This document shows positions 14,030 to 17,178 of a stretch of DNA of 17,178 bases, piece by piece. This DNA comes from a bacterium (GTDB lineage: Bacteria; Dependentiae; Babeliae; Babeliales; UASB340), in NCBI GenBank assembly GCA_030630075.1, contig DAOVNS010000020.1, positions 1 through 17,178 on the forward strand, read 5' to 3'. The first letter of the stretch is position 1; each line of letters opens with the position of its first letter. The notes under the pieces are model-generated. The model worked only from the letters and a program-made list of their open reading frames with translations. It did not search any database and was not told the origin of the DNA. A program made the position numbers and the translations under genes.

Positions 14030-14437
14030 ATGAAAAAAACAATGTTATTAAGTTTATTTTTACTTGTGCCATTCTGCACAAATTATTTAAATGCAGATTT
14101 GTTAAATTCAAATTTGCTAAACGAAAAGGAAAATATTATGCCAAATTTTGACGGAACAGGTCCAAACGGATTAGGACCAAAAACAGGACGCGGACAAGGT
14201 CCATGCAATAATGATGCAAGTAACCCTGAAGCAACCGGCCAAGGTCTAGGTCTTGGAAGAGGTAGAGGTCGCGGAATGGGTAGAGGTTATGGTCGAGGCA
14301 GAGGATTTGGATGTCCTTTTAATTCGCCAAATGTAATATCAAAAGAAACAGAAGTTAACATTTTGAAAAATGAAGCTAAACTTCTTAAAGAAGAGTTAGA
14401 AGCAATTCAAAAACAACTTGATAGTTTAAATAAATAA
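14030..14437 (+). CDS. DUF5320-like Gly/Arg-rich protein with an added signal peptide
   Basis: The segment MPNFDGTGPNGLGPKTGRG matches the standard beginning of DUF5320-type proteins (MPxxDGTGPxGxGPxTGRG), small Gly/Arg-rich proteins of unknown function often encoded beside DUF134 regulators. It is followed by GQGLGLGRGRGRGMGRGYGR and a C-terminal coiled coil (ETEVNILKNEAKLLKEELEA). Unusually, the frame continues upstream into a signal peptide (MKKTMLLSLFLLVPFCTNYL, start 14030), giving 135 residues. An internal ATG at 14138 has its own strong AAAAGGA seven bases upstream and gives the canonical 99-residue form. The gene may thus make both an exported and a cytosolic product. An ATG at 13985 is also possible but would be leaderless. 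Two cysteines in the core (GPCNND, FGCPF) could bind metal. Confidence 0.75.
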   Translation: MKKTMLLSLFLLVPFCTNYLNADLLNSNLLNEKENIMPNFDGTGPNGLGPKTGRGQGPCNNDASNPEATGQGLGLGRGRGRGMGRGYGRGRGFGCPFNSPNVISKETEVNILKNEAKLLKEELEAIQKQLDSLNK

Positions 14438-14455
14438 AAAAAGAAGTACTTTTTC

Positions 14456-14731
14456 ATGGTGAGACCATTTAAAAAAAGATGTATCCGTTCAATTCCCGAC
14501 GCGCTTTATTATAAGCCAAAAGGAATTCCTCTAAAATCACTTGAAGAAGTTGTTTTAGAATTGGATGAAATCGAAGCGATTAAATTAAAATATGTTGATG
14601 AGTTTGATCAAACTCAAGCTGCTCAAAAAATGGATATTTCACAAAGTACTTTTCAAAGAATTTTGGCATCTGCAAATAAAAAAATTGCAGATGCTTTAAT
14701 TCATGGAAAAGCTATTAAAATAGAAGTTTGA
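14456..14731 (+). CDS. DUF134 (UPF0251) DNA-binding protein
   Basis: This is a small cytoplasmic protein of 91 residues, the usual length for DUF134. YKPKGIPLKSLEEVVLELDE (20-39) and the helix-turn-helix TQAAQKMDISQSTFQRILAS (53-72), which resembles sigma-70 region 4, are the family core. It ends with KKIADALIHGKAIKIEV (75-91). The family's usual N-terminal MPRP is here MVRP, followed by FKKRCIRSIP, which fits the PxxRxI pattern. DUF134 proteins are presumed transcription regulators and commonly neighbour DUF5320 genes, as here (18 bp gap). The Shine-Dalgarno is weak. The adjacent palindromic promoter is a candidate target. The stop lies 12 bp from the end of the convergent phosphatase gene. 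Confidence 0.92.
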   Translation: MVRPFKKRCIRSIPDALYYKPKGIPLKSLEEVVLELDEIEAIKLKYVDEFDQTQAAQKMDISQSTFQRILASANKKIADALIHGKAIKIEV

Positions 14732-14743
14732 ATTTTTAAAAAC

Positions 14744-15850
14744 TCAACTTACAAAATCACTTGCATCAAAAATAACCAAAACTACAGAAATATCATCCGG
14801 ACAGCCTCTGAATCTAGCTTCATTACATAATCTTTTAGTTATTTGTTCTACACTTTGCCCACACAATACTCCACCATCTATAATTCCTTCAACATCTTCA
14901 GGATCAAAAGCATTCCATAATCCATCACTTGCAATCACTAAATATTTATCGTCAGGTTTTAAATCCCAAGAATAAAGATCCGGAATAGCATTAACGCCAA
15001 TCGATTTATAAAAACAATCACCAAATGAACGAGACATTCCCAAGCCTCCAACAAAAAGACGATCTTCACCATCTACAGAAACTAATTCATTCTTATATGC
15101 ATACCATTCGCTATAAACTTCTTCAAAAAAAGACTTTTCTTCTGAAGAATTTATATTCTTTATAATTTCCATATCATTAGAATCTTCTGCAATTGGTTCC
15201 CATCCACAATCACACCAAATAATTTCATAATTTCGAGGATTATTATTTTTAAAAGTAAAGATTTGATAATAAGTCTTCTCGCCACCAGTTCTTAAAGTAA
15301 GATAATGCGCAAGAGCAATTTCACCACTGCTTTGAATAATTCTCAAAGCTTCTGCATTTGGACCATAGGAACCGAATTCAATCTTATGCTCTATTGTTTT
15401 CTTCCCATCATTATTATTTCCAAACAGAACGGCTTTTGAATCTCCCACATTTGCCAAATATAAAGTTTTATTTTTTTTACAACAAACAACCGCCGTTGAT
15501 CCTTGAAAACAATTTTTCGTTGCATCATCAAAATCTTCAAAAGTTTTCGCTAATGCTTTATTAATAGTGGATTCAATTTCAATATATTCACCAAATAAAG
15601 TAAAAACATGCTTGCTCATAAAGCCAGAAATCATAGGACCCTTATGTCCGTCAAAAACGGCTGCAAAAAAATCACACGGATTATTTTGCTTCAATAATTG
15701 TTCTTTATTTAAAGTTACAACACGATCCTCATTGGGCCCTCCGACTCCTTTGTCATTTATTAATGAAAAAGAACCAATTTCATACGCATTAAGAGAAAGT
15801 GAAAATAAAAAAGAAATAACGATAATTGTTTTTAAAAATCTTATAATCAT
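14744..15850 (-). CDS. Secreted eukaryote-like PP2C (PPM) protein phosphatase, second of tandem pair
   Basis: This is a metal-dependent Ser/Thr phosphatase, 368 residues. A signal peptide (MIIRFLKTIIVISFLFSLSL, probable cut after NA at 22) precedes a full PP2C domain. Metal-site motifs are NEDR (Glu41-Asp42), VFDGHKG (Asp67-Gly68), ASDGLW (Asp309) and PDDISVV (Asp352/353). GSTAVV (117-122), LANVGDSKA (132-140) and GLGMSRSFGD (269-278) match eukaryotic PP2C more than bacterial Stp/PrpC. The usual phosphate-binding Arg before the NED motif is absent (Gly37). About 100 residues lie between IEHKIEFG and GLGMSRSFGD, longer than in common PP2Cs, suggesting an enlarged flap. Start: ATG at 15850; a TTG one codon upstream is possible. 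The paralogue lies 35 bp upstream. Export makes extracellular or host substrates plausible, by inference. Confidence 0.9.
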   Translation of the reverse strand: MIIRFLKTIIVISFLFSLSLNAYEIGSFSLINDKGVGGPNEDRVVTLNKEQLLKQNNPCDFFAAVFDGHKGPMISGFMSKHVFTLFGEYIEIESTINKALAKTFEDFDDATKNCFQGSTAVVCCKKNKTLYLANVGDSKAVLFGNNNDGKKTIEHKIEFGSYGPNAEALRIIQSSGEIALAHYLTLRTGGEKTYYQIFTFKNNNPRNYEIIWCDCGWEPIAEDSNDMEIIKNINSSEEKSFFEEVYSEWYAYKNELVSVDGEDRLFVGGLGMSRSFGDCFYKSIGVNAIPDLYSWDLKPDDKYLVIASDGLWNAFDPEDVEGIIDGGVLCGQSVEQITKRLCNEARFRGCPDDISVVLVIFDASDFVS

Positions 15851-15862
15851 CAAAAATCTTTC
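15803..15862. repeat. 60-bp repeat over start and signal peptide of PP2C gene 2
   Basis: These 60 bases match 16936-16995 with a single difference (position 15821). They cover the leader just before the ATG and the first 16 codons. Beyond them, the two phosphatase genes differ strongly. Confidence 0.9.
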
Positions 15863-15885
15863 GAGAATAAAAATAAATAAAAATA

Positions 15886-16983
15886 TTAATCAAAAAAAAC
15901 TACGACAACAGAAATATCATCCGCTTCCCAACGACGTCGGTCATATTCTATGCTAGCACTTTGACACAAAAGCGTACTTATTTGTTGCGCATTTTGGCCT
16001 TCATCGCGCCATCGTATAACCGCATCGCTAACTTGTTTTTCGGTAAAAATATCCCATAATCCATCGGAAGCTAAAACCGCAAAGCTTTTTGCACCTTCCT
16101 GAATTTTATAATGATATACATCAGGAACAGCACAAACACCTAAACGTTTAAAAATTAAATCTCCAAAAGATCTAGACATACCAAGACCACTTCCCGCTTC
16201 TTGATCCCAAACACGACAATCTTTGCTGCTAATTCTAAAATTGCTAATCATTGGATTTGGATTATCAATTGATCCTATAATTCTATTATGAATACTAGAA
16301 TCTTTTCTAAAAATAGGAGATCCGTCGCGCTCACAAACATTTGAAAATTTTTCTTCAAATCTATTATGCAACGAAGGAGTAATCTCTCTGCGCAAATTAA
16401 AATATCTATTAGAGGCATCATAAGTAAATTCATACTCTATAGTTATACTTCCACCAGCAACAATAACTCTATCAAATTCTGGTGTTCCAAAATCTGGTTT
16501 ATGTTCTGTTGTACTAAAAAATTTTCCATTCTGACAAAAAATTGCTTTCGAATCTCCAACATTTATAAACCATAAATTATCTCTTTCAAGACAAGCCATA
16601 ATTGCAGTGGAACCTGAAGTTAAATTTTGAGCTTCTATTTCTTGTTCTAAATTTTGGCATAAAGCTTTAAATTTTTCTTCGCAAAAATCACTCTCGCGTC
16701 TAAAAAATTGATCGAATTTTCGGCTTATTGACTCACTCAAATGATTTACAACATCTTCTCCTGTATGACCATCTAAAACCCCAAAAAGAAAATCATAGCC
16801 TTTTGTGCCTTCAAAATTTTCGTGAATAAACATTCTATCTTCGTTTTCATGCGGAGCATTTAAAGCGCCAGGAAAGGTTCCTATATTATTTTTGATAGAG
16901 TTGGCACCAAATTCATGTGCTTCAAGTGGAAATGCAAATAAAAAAGAAATAACAATAATTGTTTTTAAAAATCTTATAATCAT
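15886..16983 (-). CDS. Secreted eukaryote-like PP2C (PPM) protein phosphatase, first of tandem pair
   Basis: Paralogue of the gene at 14744-15850, with 365 residues. The first 16 residues (MIIRFLKTIIVISFLF) are identical, and cleavage is likely after LEA at 22. PP2C motifs are NEDR (Glu48-Asp49), VLDGHTG (Asp71-Gly72), GSTAIM (124-129), INVGDSKA (140-147), TTEHKPDFG (158-166), GLGMSRSFGD (266-275), LASDGLWD (Asp307) and ADDISVV (Asp355/356), so the metal site looks intact. The phosphate-binding Arg position before NED is Pro44. As in its partner, about 100 residues separate the EHK motif from the MSRSFGD motif, but the intervening sequences are unrelated at sight, suggesting different substrates. 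It is upstream in a probable two-gene transcript. Start: ATG at 16983, with a weak AAAG-type ribosome site; a TTG at 16986 is the alternative. An insertion-sequence tip lies 55 bp upstream. Confidence 0.9.
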   Translation of the reverse strand: MIIRFLKTIIVISFLFAFPLEAHEFGANSIKNNIGTFPGALNAPHENEDRMFIHENFEGTKGYDFLFGVLDGHTGEDVVNHLSESISRKFDQFFRRESDFCEEKFKALCQNLEQEIEAQNLTSGSTAIMACLERDNLWFINVGDSKAIFCQNGKFFSTTEHKPDFGTPEFDRVIVAGGSITIEYEFTYDASNRYFNLRREITPSLHNRFEEKFSNVCERDGSPIFRKDSSIHNRIIGSIDNPNPMISNFRISSKDCRVWDQEAGSGLGMSRSFGDLIFKRLGVCAVPDVYHYKIQEGAKSFAVLASDGLWDIFTEKQVSDAVIRWRDEGQNAQQISTLLCQSASIEYDRRRWEADDISVVVVFFD

Positions 16984-16995
16984 CAAAAATCTTTC
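16936..16995. repeat. 60-bp repeat over start and signal peptide of PP2C gene 1
   Basis: Partner of 15803-15862 (59 of 60 bases identical, same orientation, 1133 bp apart). It spans the signal-peptide codons and the bases directly upstream of the start. Confidence 0.9.
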
Positions 16996-17038
16996 AAAAT
17001 ATATTTTAAATTTTTTAACATCACACTTTGAGAAAAGA

Positions 17039-17178
17039 TGTCAAACCAAAGTGAAAAGTTCCGGTTTTGACCAAAGTAATAATTTCCGGTTTACATATAC
17101 TTTTATCCAAAAAGGGAAGGACTTAGCTTTCTTCTCCAGGGATGATCTTTTGCTGGCCGCCACAACTTGACGGGTCGA
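17039..17178 (-). mobile_element. End of an insertion sequence (IS21-like), truncated by the window
   Basis: The tip TGTCAAACC begins at 17039. Two 23-bp direct repeats follow at a 25-bp period (17045-17067 and 17070-17092; ACCAAAGT ... TTCCGGTTT). Multiple repeats of this kind at the ends, with a TGT tip and TTCCGGTTT motifs, are characteristic of IS21-family termini, where they bind transposase. A transposase reading frame ends just inside (17103). The local base composition at 17110-17178 is richer in GC than the rest of the window, consistent with foreign origin. The other end lies outside the window. Confidence 0.65.
17103..17178 (-). CDS. Transposase C-terminus (partial)
   Basis: On the minus strand a frame entering from the window edge reads RPVKLWRPAKDHPWRR and ends with KLSPSLFG before TAA at 17105-17103. 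The PAKDHPWRR tail resembles the extreme C-terminus of integrase-core (DDE) transposases of IS21/IS481-like elements. Only 24 residues are visible, so the family is uncertain. Its position just inside IS-type terminal repeats supports the call. Confidence 0.5.
   Translation of the reverse strand, partial: RPVKLWRPAKDHPWRRKLSPSLFG

Noticed and set aside
14725..14752. Possible bidirectional terminator between DUF134 and the PP2C gene
   Set aside because: The sequence around TTTGAATTTTTAAAAACTC is loosely symmetric but has no GC stem, so I cannot support a terminator.
16892..17170. 92-codon plus-strand frame across the IS junction
   Set aside because: It reads antisense through the PP2C signal peptide, the intergenic flank and the IS terminal repeats; no coherent protein.
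1..17178. tRNA, rRNA or riboswitch
   Set aside because: Reading the intergenic intervals on both strands showed no cloverleaf, rRNA segment or recognisable riboswitch; a covariance-model scan was not possible here.

Overview
The window is AT-rich chromosomal DNA with compact bacterial genes and Shine-Dalgarno sites, from a Gram-negative-type bacterium. It holds an LptF/LptG-type lipopolysaccharide-export permease, GlmM, a periplasmic-type HtrA/Deg protease and several proteins with Sec signal peptides. The very low GC content, the many secreted proteins of unknown family, the dispersed palindromes built on GTCATCCTGAACTTG, and two secreted eukaryote-like PP2C phosphatases suggest a host-associated lineage. 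Candidate phylum Dependentiae (TM6) is my best guess. That placement is inference from general character, not from a marker alignment.

Layout. Positions 1-452 (minus) are the 5' part of a membrane-anchored protein with a GspG-like segment. A LysE-type exporter (746-1384, minus) diverges from a plus-strand envelope cluster: glmM (1487-2845), a DUF502 membrane protein (2861-3508), a possible 18-codon leader ORF (3563-3619) and an LptF/LptG permease (3621-4739). Two unrecognised secreted proteins follow (4950-5963 plus, 6275-7504 minus), set among terminators and palindromes. The largest non-coding interval (7505-8005) holds a nested palindromic element: a perfect 52-bp inverted repeat enclosing a copy of the dispersed palindrome. 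A minus-strand block then reads grpE, pssA, a Deg-type protease and tlyA (11843 down to 8006). A small DUF378 membrane protein (12024-12221, minus) diverges from a two-gene Zn/Mn-type ABC transporter (12436-13903).

A promoter with an adjoining palindrome drives a Gly/Arg-rich DUF5320-like protein that carries an unusual in-frame signal peptide, followed by its usual neighbour, a DUF134 DNA-binding protein (14030-14731). Two tandem PP2C phosphatases (15886-16983 and 14744-15850, both minus) share a nearly identical 60-bp start and signal-peptide region but have diverged mature domains. The window ends inside an insertion sequence whose tip lies 55 bp upstream of the first phosphatase and presents an outward TTGACA.

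How the genes work together. glmM (UDP-GlcNAc precursor), the LptF/G permease, PssA and the Deg protease are envelope-building and quality-control functions. GrpE and TlyA are protein-folding and ribosome housekeeping. The secreted phosphatases and signal-peptide proteins are the accessory, potentially host-directed part. The most noteworthy items are the PP2C pair with its homogenised signal-peptide cassette and IS-linked promoter, the nested palindromic element, and the secreted/cytosolic dual-start architecture of the DUF5320-like gene.
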